Assembly (NCBI GenBank): GCA_020796225.1
Contig: CM036765.1
Coordinates: 32,516,066 to 32,580,065, forward strand
Origin: Arion vulgaris
Taxonomy: Eukaryota > Mollusca > Gastropoda > Stylommatophora > Arionidae
DNA: 64,000 bases
Reading direction: 5' to 3'
Part shown: positions 10,549-22,790 of the stretch, piece after piece
Position numbering within the stretch: position 1 is the first letter of the stretch
Layout of the letters: each line of letters begins with the position of its first letter
Translations under genes and position numbers: made by a program
Notes under the pieces: generated by a model
Told to the model about the DNA's origin: nothing
The model's input: only the letters and a program-made list of their open reading frames with translations
Databases searched by the model: none

Positions 10549-13500
10549 AATCCATAATTTTCTTTTGCTTGTTATGTGTCATTTCTCATTGATTTTGTAG
10601 ATTGTCAGCAAGTGTTCTATCCATATTTTTCTCATGACGCGCCCGAAATATGATGACTATTTTTCTTATGTTGATATGGAGTCATCTCTGTAAGTTGATC
10701 TCTTTCAGCACATAGCTGAAATTCTCAGTATTCTTCTGTCAAACCAGATCTTAGTGGTCTCTATAGATTTTCTTGCCTGTCTACGATACGCTTCCTTATT
10801 TCAGTACTGGCTATAATCCTGTGTTCTGACTGTAATGCATTACTCGTGTATAGTTTGTTCTGATCTGTCAGCATCATAAAGGCCCATCTCTTTATAATAT
10901 TAGCCACCCCCCACACACACATTGGTATCGCCCCTTCTTTTGATTTCAGGCATCCGGTGCCCCTGTCTGCTCTCTATTATTTCATTTATTTGCATTCTCA
11001 AATGTTGTTTTATTTTATAATGCAGTTTTTGCGAGCTCGCTACATACAATATTGAGCCAATTTTCATTAGCTGTCTACATTTGTCTCGTATTTCCTTAAT
11101 TAGTTCCTTCATATTCTTTTGTTGTGCTTCTTTTGTCTTCTCGCATAATTTAACTTTTGATTATACTTGTCCATTTAAGACGACGTTTTTTTTAATGAAT
11201 ACATTCTTCACCGTTATACACTTGCCATTTCAGTGTTTCCTCGTATATAGTAGTACATAATGTATTTTCAAACGTTCAAAATCACATTATTGACGGCTTT
11301 TCTCGTGACTTAGTAGCCATCGATACACATCATATAACAAGTGTGTCATTGTGACTGCTGGAAATTGTTTGCTAATCATTCAATCGCAACGTCGTATTCA
11401 GGGACAGTAAACATCTATGACTACAGGGAAATCAAGCGGCTGTCAATTAATTAACAGTTAGTGTTCGCCCATTTCTATTGTTGTAGACCGTACATTTAAG
11501 TGTGTACATTTTGTGAATGCAGGCATACATGAGAGCTAGTCACCGCTCTTTGTATAACGTTTGTCGGTCTGAAGAGCTACTTATTCCTGTACATATTCCA
11601 TCCCAAGTTCCAAGCATTCTATTCTATTTTTCGGAACAATCATCTCATCACTCGTTAATTTCATTTACCACTTTCTTTTTTCCTCCCCTCTGATTGACAT
11701 AATTGTTTAACAGGAACTAGTTGTTCGGTTCAAACACATACATCGTGTGTCAGCGATGATCCTTCTTTTTGATCACTACAGAATTCATGACACATGTGTG
11801 TTAGTGAGTTTACATTATACTACTGTTTATACTACTGTTCCTATTTATATACGTATAGACAGAGATGCGAAGGTATCCACATGGCTCTCGTGTAGATTTT
11901 ATGGTTAGATCACTAACCAAGGGCATACAACTCACACAGGCAAACCATGGAAACAGGTAAACTCTGAAGTATTCGACTTGCCTGGCCAACACTTAGGGAT
12001 CGAGTAAAGACACTGCCACAAGCAGACAACTATCTCTACAATTGAGTGTGTTAGCACACTAGACAAACGGCATCTTCGATCATCGGCGTTCCAAGTACGT
12101 TTCGTGGATCTTCCAAAATGCAATGACCTTCCTATATATCTTGCACGGTGATTGTTAGTGGTCACCATATTAGTGCCTTCGACTGAAAAATAAAAGTAGT
12201 TGGGGTGTACAGGATGTCCATCTTCATACATAACTTTTTTGTTAGAGATCTTATCCAATCTGTTATCGCTGCTACACAGATGAAAGCGTTTAATTTCTCA
12301 AGAACGACTAATGGTTTGATTCCTTATCCGGAACTCTCAGTGCCAGTGAACCGTGTTATTGTGAGCATACTACATAACTACTAAACTAGGAATTTAATGA
12401 AGTATATTTGACCGTTGCTACCAGACGCAAACGATCAATGTAGCAAACAACTGGAGTTAATCCCCAGACCAGAAAACGGTTTAGTACCCGGGGCTGCGCT
12501 GCTATTTACTAAATGGCTTGCTGTCAGATGCAAAGTCTCAAAACAACTTATGGTAAACCCTTGTCAGGAACATTTTCCTAGCGAAAACATCTCAATGCCC
12601 GGTTACTCAAATGCTGTGATAGTTTCAAGAGATCTTCACTTAGTTGAAACTTCAAACTTCATGGCATTGCATACACCGTCAAGAGTTTTGAAGTTATCTT
12701 TGCGTGAAAGCTCTAGAGAAACACGTTCAATGCAATGATAGACTAAACGAAAAAAAAAAACTCGTAGTTCTTTGAGTTTGAAACAATAACATATGTAACA
12801 TTTACCTTTATGAGTCAGTTGTATGCTCAAGTTTTAGGTCATTGATAAACTTGTTTGTAATACAAGGACGTCTATTAGTTTTACTACAGCACAACACATG
12901 ATACATGTCCTGACAAACTTTGTCAACTACAACAAAGTAACACAAAGAAAGTAGTCAATTCAATAATGTAAGACTGAAACATCTGTGTCGAAAATAAATA
13001 CATAAATTGCAAATACCGTTTTATTTTTTTTATCGTATTAAGCATCAAAGGTCCAATGTCACATATAATCACACCACCATGCCCGTCATTTGGGCCAGTC
13101 CAAATCCTCACTATACAATTGCCAGCCTCAGCAATTTAATTTGAGGGTTTTAATTACACACTTTCTGGAACATATCTGAAAGTATTAGAGACTTCAGGTC
13201 AACGTTCACGGTGACGTGCAACCCAAGTCACGATCGTTACCATTCAGTTTGAGAATACCTGTTTACTCGCTAAATATACTTCGTGCACGAGTGACGCGGG
13301 GCTTAAGATTTTATTTGCTACTAAGTTTCAGTTATGTGGTACTGCCTGCATACGTTGAACACACGAACGAGAAATGACTTGCGAACTAGTTTATCGAAGA
13401 TAATGTTGCTTAACTTTGTTTTGAATATGTTAATCTAATGACTATGATGCCATCAGAGACACTGAAGATATGGCAGTAACAGAAAGAAACAAATATAACA

Positions 13501-14520
13501 AACAATACCATGAAAATACGCGTATAATGTCACGAAAGTGTTATATTATTCACTGAAAACATAATCTAACTGCAGAGATTAGAAACGCCACCGAATCACA
13601 ATATCAATAGTAGAAAACAGAATGTTCAAAACGAATGATTGGGTGGACATTAGAAGACAAAGATGTCATAATGGACAGAACATAACTAGAAGAAAGAATT
13701 GATCAACCCAGAACATGGTGAAAAGTGTAGCCAATAAACGGGATATTGCAGGTTATTATGCACACAAGAAATGACAATCATAATTAAGGGAGATTATAAA
13801 CAGGAAACAATAACATAATAATAAATTCAAGCAAGTTGTGCTGAGCGTTAACCGACAATTATTTTATTAAATACACATCACATGAGACAACAACGTCCTA
13901 CTGCAAGCATTATGTTCTGATTTGCAGGAATTAATTGTGTGAGATTTATCTTCAGAATTGCATGAACTAATTGTTGGAGATATTATTTCAGAAGTGTGAG
14001 ATTTGTCTGAACTGTCTGCCATTATTTGTATAACTAAGGCACATTCAAAGATAAAAGTAGTGAAACAGTGGCATTAGTATGGTTGTTTGAACCAGATCAA
14101 CACATGCTTCTCTTTTCGACATAAGTTAAACTTGCGTACAAGTAATAGCTGTCACATACAGTGGCTCACAAGAACAGCATTCGTCACGTAAACAGGTTTA
14201 TTTGTATAACAAGCAGAGAGATTTGTGATGGGGACAAGAACGACCTATGATACTTTGAGTACAATACCACAACATAGTGTAACTAACGGTGTAGACATTC
14301 TCTCTTTCTTCCTTTCTCTCACATACATACACACATATATATATATATGAAAATATGTAAAACATATACGTTTTGCCGTTCATACACACATTATGTTACT
14401 TTCTTATAGATATATGGATATATATTATTGCCCAGGACAGAGTCATTTCTTTTATATATTACACAGGACAGTGCGGTATAAAAAAATTTGAGTAAATTAA
14501 TTAATTAGTTATTGCAATTA
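10549..14520. other. Long stretch without confident features
   Basis: AT-rich with scattered T- and A-runs. A weak LINE-tail-like reading near 13600-13800 (RMIGWTLEDKDVIMDRT) and open frames near 11932-12258 (minus) and 12415-12738 (plus) have no recognisable domain. I make no gene call. Confidence 0.5.
14321..14349. repeat. (AC)n/(AT)n microsatellite
   Basis: ACATACATACACAC followed by about 8 AT repeats. Confidence 0.7.
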
Positions 14521-14524
14521 ATGT

Positions 14525-14660
14525 TTTCATACCACTCTGACCTGGACAACACGCTCAATATCTTCCACGGACTTGAGTCCGATATTTCTTACCTCTCTCA
14601 ACAAAGTTCGTTTCAGGGTTTCCTAGAACGTCCTCTCTTTAACCCCTTACCTCCAAACTG
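14525..14660 (-). mobile_element. LINE 3' end (family 2), antisense
   Basis: The minus strand reads FGGKGLKRGRSRKP and then, shifted, a TLLREVRNIGLKSVEDIERV-like stretch. The same blocks occur in the larger antisense copy at 49325-49826 (KGCPRYTLKRTLLRGARNIGL). These are two insertions of one family. Here only the tail is left and the frame is broken. Confidence 0.6.
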
Positions 14661-16184
14661 TCTGATATACAATAGAAAGAAGTATATACGTTTTATCGTA
14701 TAACCTGAACATGTATAAATATATATATATATCACTATTACACACATACACACAGCGCTAAGCGCCTTTCCCAGTAGTAATTCACACTTGACCCATTTAC
14801 AGAGATTGAAAACTAAAAGTAGTTCCATAACACTTGATATTTTGAGTTACTCTCTTGTAACACGCACTAGATCGGAATATTTGCCATTTCGAATGAAATA
14901 TTTGCTGATGTATATATGTGTAAAAAATTAACTTTCATATAGCCAAACACAAAAGACACAACTACTTTACAAAAGCGATAAAAAAAACAAAACATCTGCA
15001 GTGTGTATATAATATTGATTTTTCCATACTGCCATATAGAAGTTCATGTCATTGTAGGAAATGATACAGTTATTGGTCTGCAGTGTCATGACCACTACGT
15101 TGCAGTGACTCCAAGTGAGAGGGACTTTACTCGCGTTAAACAAGACACATTTAAAGATAACTTTGGACAAAAGTAACATTTTAGGTTTGGAAACGTCTCA
15201 ACATCTCTGGCAAGACATTTTCGTTACAGTACGCACTTCTACTACCAACAAATATCTCTGAGTAGTGAAAGGTTATCCGTTTAAGTTGGCGTTTCAATTT
15301 TGTATCCTTGATTCTGTTGGCAACTTAATGCTAGACAGGCCTATGGGTTCAAAAACTAGTTTTAATTATAGCTGATAAACAAATCAGCAGTTTCTACCAA
15401 CATGCACTCGATACAAGAGATAATAGACTACATAACAGAAATAGTGCATTTAGTAACTAGATAGATTTACACAGAATTTGTCGGATAAAGGATTGAGAAA
15501 ATAAGGCAAGTACAAAGTGATTGAAAAATATAAGAGAAGAGTGGTACCTAGTATATTTTGAGGAACCAGTTATAGAATATCGTGTTTCGAAATTTTGCTT
15601 TTATTTCTAGTGTACAATTTGTCACGTAGCATATTTGTACAAATTTCAGAAAACCACATGGGAGTCATTACTTGAAGTCATCAACAAATGTTCCATCAGT
15701 CTTCTAAGGGCACCAGAGGCTGACGGAGTAATTTTGTTTAATGCTTTAAGTTGAACTTCCGCATCCTGGTAACCCAGCTTGCATTTCTGGTTGCCTAAGT
15801 GCTGATATGTTATCGCGGTAGCCCACCAGAATCTATATCGGTAAAGTCGCGACCCTGTTCAGGATTTCTCTCATGCTGTTTTTTTTTCCAAACTGGAAGG
15901 ATGGGTACCAGATGAGATTAAACTTGGCTTGGAAATGGTGCTATTAAATCAAATACATTGCTTTCTAGCGTGTTCTTGTGTTGTGTATTCTCATTGGATG
16001 GATTGTAGATAATATGCTGTAAACAGAATAAGAAGTTGTTGAAGAATTGAAATGAGAATGATATCCTGTGAGCCAGGTGTCCTTCCAGTTCAGGTCACAT
16101 CACAGGTGAAAACTTTCACATTGTCACTTGTTCTGTTGCCTTGTTATTGTCATTTCTTTAACGTGTATTTTCTCCCTAATATCA
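14661..16184. other. Stretch with no recognisable feature
   Basis: AT-rich, no credible coding frame, RNA gene or repeat pair seen. Confidence 0.5.
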
Positions 16185-16420
16185 CCATACAAGAAATGGC
16201 GCGAAGGAATCAAGACATACCACGCCTCGCACACTTCGGAGTGGAGGACAAAAAAAAGAAAGACCAATAACAAGATGGATACACACGATAGAAGATGAAC
16301 TGTTTGCATCATCTCTGGTGTTTAATACTGCTCCGAAGGTTGCAGGCGGACAAGAAAGTATAGAAAACACTAACTGAAGCATCATGCCCCACCAGACATG
16401 AAGAAAGTAAGTAAGCAAGC
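16185..16420 (+). mobile_element. LINE 3' end with APPDMKKVSKQ terminus, sense
   Basis: The plus strand reads MARRNQDIPRLAHFGVEDKK, then RPITRWIHTIEDEL in another frame, then HHAPPDMKKVSKQ near 16380-16420. An ending of the form HHAxPDMKKxSKQ is a known C-terminal signature of some invertebrate LINE polyproteins. There are at least two frame changes and a stop, so it is a dead 5'-truncated copy. A (AAGT)-like tail follows. Confidence 0.6.
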
Positions 16421-17319
16421 ATGTATTACCTCCCTAGCTCAACTTATTTTACAGTGTACACTTTGTCATTCTACGATAATGTGGTACTGAGGCTGCAAGA
16501 AGTTGCAGTCAAACGTAGCATTCATTAGTAGGCTGTTGCGAGGACAGATAAAACCTGTGTATAACCAATGAACTACGGAAACATTCATCATGCATAACCA
16601 TCGTAATCTATGTCTACCCGTAGTACAACACATCAGTTTGCATTAACCAATTACTTCTCAAGTAGCACAAATTGGTAAATCTAGTTTAGGTTTACTATTT
16701 CACTTTCTCTCGGAGTAGATGAAGTAGCTGTTGAGTCCACTCTAGAACCAGTTAAAGAGTTTAGCGTTCTCATCTGTTGCAGCAATGTACAAATACCTTT
16801 GGTAATATTATCATGTAACGTGTACACCCCAAACATGAACGTCCAAATGTTATAATGGCACATGTAAAATTGTTATTCAAAGTTTACTTTTAAAAAATTG
16901 CTTTTAAATATTCTCCATATTTGTTTGTTACGACTCTCTTTCCTTAACACCCCAATAGACTCTTTCTCTCTCCCCCTCTCTCCCCATCCCAACACACACA
17001 CACACACACACACCAGAATACCAGTTACTTTGTTTGATATTTACAGTTGTTGTTTGAGCAGTTGTTGTGTAGACGTTTAAGCAAATGATTTCTTATATTT
17101 AGAAGAAAACACAAATTAGTTTATAGAACCGTACATTTTAAACATGTTGTAGTTGAAATACAGTGATTGTGTGGTTATGCTACAAGATAGCAAATGACAA
17201 TGTGTGATTAGCTCATTCAGTTAGCTAGGGAGGGCATGCGTCAACATCTGGTTCACTATCAAGGACACAGTGACGAGGATATATGACACTTTTGGAGCTA
17301 AACTAGATATTATCTTCAT
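16421..17319. other. Plain stretch with a (CA)n run
   Basis: A short (AC)n microsatellite lies at 16992-17013. A tRNA-like segment near 17210-17275 was considered and not called. Otherwise nothing is supported. Confidence 0.5.
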
Positions 17320-17645
17320 TTATTGAACAACACTGCAAGAGAAGTAGGAATTCAAATAAATACAATTAAAATCGAAATTAGATCGAATAATCAACATCAT
17401 CAGCCTGTATATCTAGAAGATCAAGCAGTGGATTGTGCAGAGCAATTCACACATCTTGACAGTATAATAACATTCCTGGGTGGAACAGAGGAAGATATCA
17501 AAGCACGTTTAGATAATGCCGTATCTGCCTTTGCAAGAAATCAACCTGGGAATTTAGTATATACAGAAGGAAAACCAAGTTACGATTATATCGAAGCCAC
17601 TGTCTCGCCAATTCTAATTTACAACTGCCAGCAAATGTCCAAGAA
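17320..17645 (+). mobile_element. LINE reverse transcriptase C-terminal fragment
   Basis: One open frame of about 105 codons reads AREVGIQINTIKIEI, VYLEDQAVDCAEQFTHLDSI, ITFLGGTEEDIKARLDNA and then a decayed ILIYNCQQM. In RTE-like and related LINEs this region lies just after the RT catalytic core and reads KTKVM, VEQFTYLGSxIS..GGTxEDVKxRIxKA and LLYGSETW. The order and spacing match. The catalytic FADD motif is not present, so the copy begins downstream of it. Confidence 0.75.
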
Positions 17646-18581
17646 AAATGTTCACATAATATCCACCGCTCATATCTTCTTAATCTCTGGCATTAGTTTA
17701 ATTATTCGTTAATGCTAGTTGATGTAATTTGGGTACTTCGGTAACTAGTGTGATGTCTGTGCTTATTTGTGACACTCGTAAGGTATCACTTCCATTGTTT
17801 TTTTTTACTAGTCACTGGCAGATAGTAAACCATAATAATAGAGGACTGCCACAGAACAACTTCTGCAAAAAATATACACGCGGGACAGGAAAATCTTATG
17901 TTGTCGCCACCGATAAAAGTAAGTTTCTCAGGAAATGGTAAAAGTAAAGCTGACAACTGGTGTTTTGTTGTTGAGCATTGTCGTCTTGAGAATGTACGTA
18001 CACGATGAAGATTGCTGCATATTTAATATATAATCACTTGCACTAAGTTTCTCGACATCTGTCGACCAGGTTGTACATATAATATAGTTCTGTCCCTACC
18101 TGGTAGCGATCAGACGCCAACATTGACACACTGGAGTGCACAGCAAAGAACATAAAATCTACACCCGTCTCTGGTGTGCAATGATCGCAGAGCTATTTCT
18201 GTCCAAATCTTATCATACGCATTGTTTACGGGGAATATTGCTCCTTTATCCTAACCCATATTGCCAAGAGAGAAGCAATAAACAATAATATCTGCTTTCA
18301 TTCTTGTGTTATATCATTGATTGCCAAACATGAATATGCCAATAGCTCTTTATAGTTGCCTGTTAACGATTGCAATTGATTCGGCATATGTTCAAGGACA
18401 AAGCGCTGCATGCTCCTGTTTTAAAAGGTCCTTAGCTTCCTACAGTCTGCACAGTGAAGATAATGTGTGGACAGCTTGTGTTCACATTTAAAGCTACCGT
18501 CGATGCAGACAGCATGGAACAGGCAGAGAATCTGCTACTGTAGTCATGTACAGGTGCGCTAGTGACATGCATACTGTTATA
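17646..18581. other. Stretch with no recognisable feature
   Basis: No supported coding, RNA or repeat feature. Confidence 0.5.
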
Positions 18582-18839
18582 CAGGGTGTTCAACTTAAAA
18601 GCAGCCCATTGATAAATAGAAATCTGCCAGGTACGCATTGCATCTCCGTCCATTTACTATTTAAACCGGTTCTGACTAGCTTGTCCTAGGTCACATTTGT
18701 TCATCGCCCCTTCCCGCACTACAATTACACACCATCACACAACCTTGACCTATACTACGTCATAACTGAACCTTCTCATTTCCATACATATATGCCAGAT
18801 TAGCTCCATTCATGGGCTGCTTTTAAGTTGAACACCATG
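18582..18839. mobile_element. Mariner-type MITE with 28-bp inverted repeats
   Basis: The terminal inverted repeats at 18582-18609 (CAGGGTGTTCAACTTAAAAG...) and 18812-18839 match over 28 bp with one mismatch. They are flanked on each side by TA (18580-18581 and 18840-18841), the target duplication of Tc1/mariner elements. Total length is 258 bp with no transposase frame, so it is non-autonomous. CAGGGTGTTC-type ends are common among mariner families. Confidence 0.85.
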
Positions 18840-18968
18840 TAAGTACATTTCATGAGATCTTGGAACAGTTATATGAACTTTATCATTGTTAGAACTGGGT
18901 CACTGCTAGTATATTATACTACATGCTGACTACTTGCCATTGTGTGTCTGATTGTTTGTTGGTGTCTT

Positions 18969-19022
18969 AGATAGTTAATTGTAGTACTTGAAAGTAGATA
19001 GTTAATTGTAGTATTTGAAAGT
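18969..19022 (+). repeat. 27-bp tandem duplication
   Basis: AGATAGTTAATTGTAGTAYTTGAAAGT occurs twice head to tail, with one difference (C/T). Confidence 0.9.
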
Positions 19023-19144
19023 ATTTCACTCTCATTACCTCCCCATACATCTCAATTTTAGCAAGGTGAATCAACTCATGGTCAGTTCCACCAGTTTTTA
19101 GTATATGTCCTTTTTGGGGGGTGGGGGTATTATTAGCAAAAGGT

Positions 19145-19430
19145 GATATCTGAGATACGGAAGTGGTTAGTGCGCTTAATATGTAGATTTGTGGTCACAG
19201 GAACAAATTCCACAGCGGGAATTTTTCCCGACCATAACTGCTCTTAGGTCGGCTCAGCCTCAATTGGGTACCTACCAGTAAAACACTGTTAACTGAATGC
19301 GACCGACATGATATTGATTATATCCCCCATTGTGTTTTTGATCTAAGAAAAGTACTGTTCTAACGCCATATTCCACATTATACCTACCTCAGGGTATGAA
19401 AACGGGTTATTTACATTTTGAAAATGGTTA
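19145..19430 (+). mobile_element. tRNA-derived SINE, family B, copy 1
   Basis: A diverged copy of the element at 57241-57520. The shared blocks are GGAATTTTTCCCGA, CTTAGGTCGGCTCAGCCTCA, TTGGGTACC and a 3' end with CTACCTCAGGGTATGAAAACGG. The tRNA head is decayed here (the B-box region is not clean). Confidence 0.65.
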
Positions 19431-20084
19431 ACTAAAAATAACAAGACTTGCTTTACTTAGCGGGAAATTAGCCCAATAGTTATAGTATAAAATTGGACTG
19501 TTTAACCATAATAATCATGTCACGAAAGACGAGACTACGGCAGACATGGGAGTCAAACACCATTATAATGTCAAGAAAATGTGCTGCAGAAAATACTACT
19601 ACGTATGTATAGTTCTATTATATCTCCACTATCTTATTGATAACTTTATATGTTTCGATCCTCAAACAGGTACTAGTTTTCATTTTTTACATCTCCCTCA
19701 TTTCGTGGTAGTGCTATGATGATTGTGCATATCTTGTCGCACCACTTCTGTTATCGAAGGTAACTACAGTTCAATGGTTGTACAAGAATGCCAGCTACAG
19801 ATGGTACACATGTTGTCAGTTCTTGTATTGTATGTTGGACTAGGTCTTTGCACATGATGCAAGTTGTTTTTGTTTCTTAGCAAAAATGTCAATAATCAAC
19901 ACAGCAGGTATGTGAAAACCCGTAGTCTGCTACGTGCCTGCCCAGGATCGTCCTTCACATGTCTTTAGTAAGTAGCCAGCAGCACTGAAGATATTCATTG
20001 GCACTTACAGTCATTAAAATATGTTGTTTGTTTTCTCTTCTCTCTCCCGTCCATCTTCACCTCTCCAACTGGTGACTAATCTAG

Positions 20085-20150
20085 ATCATAGGTTTCCAAA
20101 GTGGGCGGCGAAGCCTTCTAGGGGGCCCATCTAACAGTCCATCATTAGCA
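20085..20150 (+). mobile_element. hAT-like element terminus (candidate)
   Basis: The sequence AGGTTTCCAAAGTGGGCGGCG followed by TCTAGGGGGCCC resembles the 5' end of hAT DNA transposons (CAGNGNTTCNCAAANTGGGC). I could not identify the opposite terminal repeat or the 8-bp target duplication with confidence. The GC-rich stretch ending near 20815 (CACGTGAC, GGGGCGCGTTAACC) could be the other side. Confidence 0.3.
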
Positions 20151-20858
20151 ACAGGATTACAATTCTCAATGAACTTCATTCAGTGTAGGATAACCAAATC
20201 ATGACATTTGAGTCCTGAATAGCATGTTTTAACTTATATTGAAGAGATTGGGTTTATTGATATCTCTTCTTATACTTTGTTCATATTTCGCACGAGTAGA
20301 CGAGAATGATGAGCATGACAGCAAGGTATACTTTCAACTTGCACGTAATGCGAATTCTTTTTTTTTATCCCTAATGCGTGACATTTGTCTAGTAATCTTT
20401 AAGAGACGCTGAATTTTGCAATCTTGTTCATAATATATTTGCTATTTGTCTGTCGCAAGATATGCGTGATCTGTTTTGTGCCGCACCAATGAGTGAAATG
20501 TTGCGGGAAAAAACCCCACTTTATTGTAGCCCATCTACTATGTTATGCCGTAGCATTGTGTCATATATGATTGGTTTTATGGAAGTCCGTCAGAGCAGAC
20601 TCATTCATGCCTTCCTGTTCTTGTAAACGTCGCTCCCATCATGCGCGCTTGTCACGTGACATAAATCTACTTTGATGACGCGACTGACGCATGGCGTCTG
20701 CTGAATGCGTTGCCAAATGAGGCTCAATTCGCTCCACAAATTGCAAGGCTCATTTGGCTCAACAAGTGACAAACATTGCTAACGTGAGCAATGGGGCGCG
20801 TTAACCTGGGTCTGTTGTATTAATGTCCTTTTACACTTTTATTTAAACTTGTTGAGAT

Positions 20859-21139
20859 CGTTGTTTGAGGTAAAACTAACTCGTTGTTTGAGGTAAAACT
20901 AACTCGTTGTTTGAGGTAAAACTAAATCTTATAAATTACATCGGTGAGCCTCGCCGCTGCTACGACATTCGTGTACTGCCGCTGAGGTCTTGTGTAAGAA
21001 ATAGATCGCAGCAAACATGGTTAGTCGCCGAAGTGCAATGGTGATGGTACTATCAATCAATGAGGATAACCAATTTGAATCGCTCAAACAACGAGTTAGT
21101 TTTACCTCAAACAACGAGTTAGTTTTACCTCAAACAACG
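20859..21139. mobile_element. Foldback element with tandem-repeat arms
   Basis: The left arm is three head-to-tail copies of a 23-bp unit (CGTTGTTTGAGGTAAAACTA...) at 20859-20927. The right arm is the reverse complement of the same unit, about two and a half copies at 21083-21139. Between them is a unique, GC-richer segment of about 155 bp with no convincing ORF. The arms could pair over about 60 bp. This is the architecture of foldback elements. No clean target duplication is visible. Confidence 0.8.
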
Positions 21140-21197
21140 AGTTAAACACTATTTTGTAGCAATTTTATTTTAATACTTATGATTTTTATGATATTAA

Positions 21198-21214
21198 TAT
21201 ATATATATATATAT
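21198..21214. repeat. (AT)n microsatellite
   Basis: Short pure AT run in the AT-rich flank of the foldback element. Confidence 0.7.
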
Positions 21215-22010
21215 TCTGATATATGAAATTTGGAACTGCGGCATAGTTTGGGAAAGAATTATATCTATACGAATTTTACGAACTACTGATGCCCTAATTG
21301 TTAGCCTAATTTGTAATTTGATTTTGTCCAGCGATAATTCTGTTTATTTTCTGTTTGCAGAAGTGATTATATCTCTGTCAAAGTTCTTCACAAAATGGCT
21401 ACCAGTGAAAGAAACACATTAAACAATAATATGCAATTTTCCTATGAGATGAAGCAACATAAAGCCATTAGAAGTATTGTAAAGATATAAAAGGCTTTGC
21501 CAATTATAACAATAACTAAAATAATATTAATCACGCAATACTTAAGAACAAATAAGGAATCAAGAAAAATCCAATTAAAAATACTTTTTTTTGTAAAGGC
21601 TATTTAAATATAAAACGCAATAAAAATATTTTGCTCTTAATATAATAGTGGGTGACATGTTTTTGATTATTTTTACGAGTATGAAGCAAAAATTGCATCT
21701 TTTACGATGTGAATTTATAGACGAAATGGACATATTCCATTGATAAATAAATCAACAAATGAATATTGTTGGAAACTATATGGATAAATCAAATATATTT
21801 GACACATGACACAAACAGTAAACAACCATACAGACTGGAAAAATTGAGAGAAAGTACGAGGACATTGATATAACCGGTCACTATACATATATAAGGGTCA
21901 CTACTTCAACAAGAGAGCAACAAGTATCGAAGACATGTCCCTCACATTTTTTAAAATGAGTAAGTGTGTAAAATCATTATTTAAAGAATAACACAAATGT
22001 GTGTGTGTGT
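21215..22010. other. Stretch with no recognisable feature
   Basis: Very AT-rich; no frame, RNA gene or repeat pair is supported. Confidence 0.5.
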
Positions 22011-22165
22011 ACCATTGGAGACCATTATTAAAAGACGAAGTTAGAGATGGATTGATCATGTGTGTCGTATGCCAGTGCAGTAGTCACATTGGCTGGAGGG
22101 AACATTTCTCCGACTGACACCGAATATGAAGAGAAGGTCTGGAAGTTCAAAGTGAATATGTAGAA
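22011..22165 (+). mobile_element. LINE 3' end fragment, sense
   Basis: The plus strand reads IIKRRS, a stop, RWIDHVCRMPVQ. This is the RRKLRWIGHVxRM motif of the post-RT region of many LINEs. It is short and broken, and lies upstream of the larger tail at 22430. Confidence 0.45.
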
Positions 22166-22429
22166 GAACGGGAGAAAGAGATTTGAAATATTGTTGTCTG
22201 ACGTGGGAAACAATGAATAGAAATACGGCAAGAATGGACATCTTTTGGGGAAGCTTTATGTCTCGAACGGGGCACGAAGACGATATAAAAATAATGGATC
22301 AAAGAAAATTATATGATCTGTTTTTAGTACATGTTAAGCTCAAATGTGAAATATGTGTTTCTGTATGGTTGGGAAACATTGCGAGTCACCAAGTTTAATA
22401 CAAATAAGATTGAGACATTTGTCAACGGT

Positions 22430-22790
22430 TGTCTTCAGCGTATTCTCAGACAGATGTCAACACAGGTGTAAACAACTTAGAGTTGCAAACACAGATCTGT
22501 GTATAAGAACAGGACAGGAACCCGTGATGACCCAGGTTAAGAGGATAGAATGGCGATGGGTCGTGCATACCCTACAGAAGACACAGTCGAGTGTCACTAG
22601 ACAGGCATTTGAGTGGAACCCACATGGAAAACGGAAAAGGGGAGGTCTTAAACAGACCTGAAGACAGAGTCTTCTGGAGGAGCTGAGGGATATTGGACTG
22701 TTCTGCGAGGTCACAAAAGAAAACAGCCAGAAACTGGGAAAAGTGACGACCAACTGTTGAGGTCCTATGCTCCACGAGGAGCGGAGAGGA
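22430..22790 (+). mobile_element. LINE 3' end (family 1), sense, best copy
   Basis: Frame blocks: NTDLCIRTGQEPVMTQVKRI, then EWRWVVHTLQKTQSSVTRQA, FEWNPHGKRKRGGLKQT, a stop, RQSLLEELRDIGL, and LCSTRSGEE at the end. This matches the post-RT tail of RTE-like and related LINEs (RRWRWIGHxLRxxxxxIxRQALxWNPxGKRKRGRPKxTWRR...). It has one premature stop where the arginine/tryptophan motif should be. It defines the family whose antisense tails lie at 1945, 10225 and 39628. Confidence 0.8.

Noticed and set aside
11932..12258. Minus-strand frame considered as a mariner transposase end
   Set aside because: None of the D(D/E)D or WPxxSPDLNPIE motifs is present and no inverted ends were found.
12415..12738. 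107-codon plus frame
   Set aside because: It lacks an ATG at its start, has no recognised domain and lies in plain sequence.
13600..13830. Possible LINE tail (RMIGWTLEDKDVIMDRT)
   Set aside because: The similarity is too vague, with many frame changes and no GRP/TW motif.
17205..17275. tRNA-like segment (TAGCTCATTCAG ... GGTTCACTATC)
   Set aside because: The A box has a mismatch at a key position and the B box is poor; no second copy was seen.
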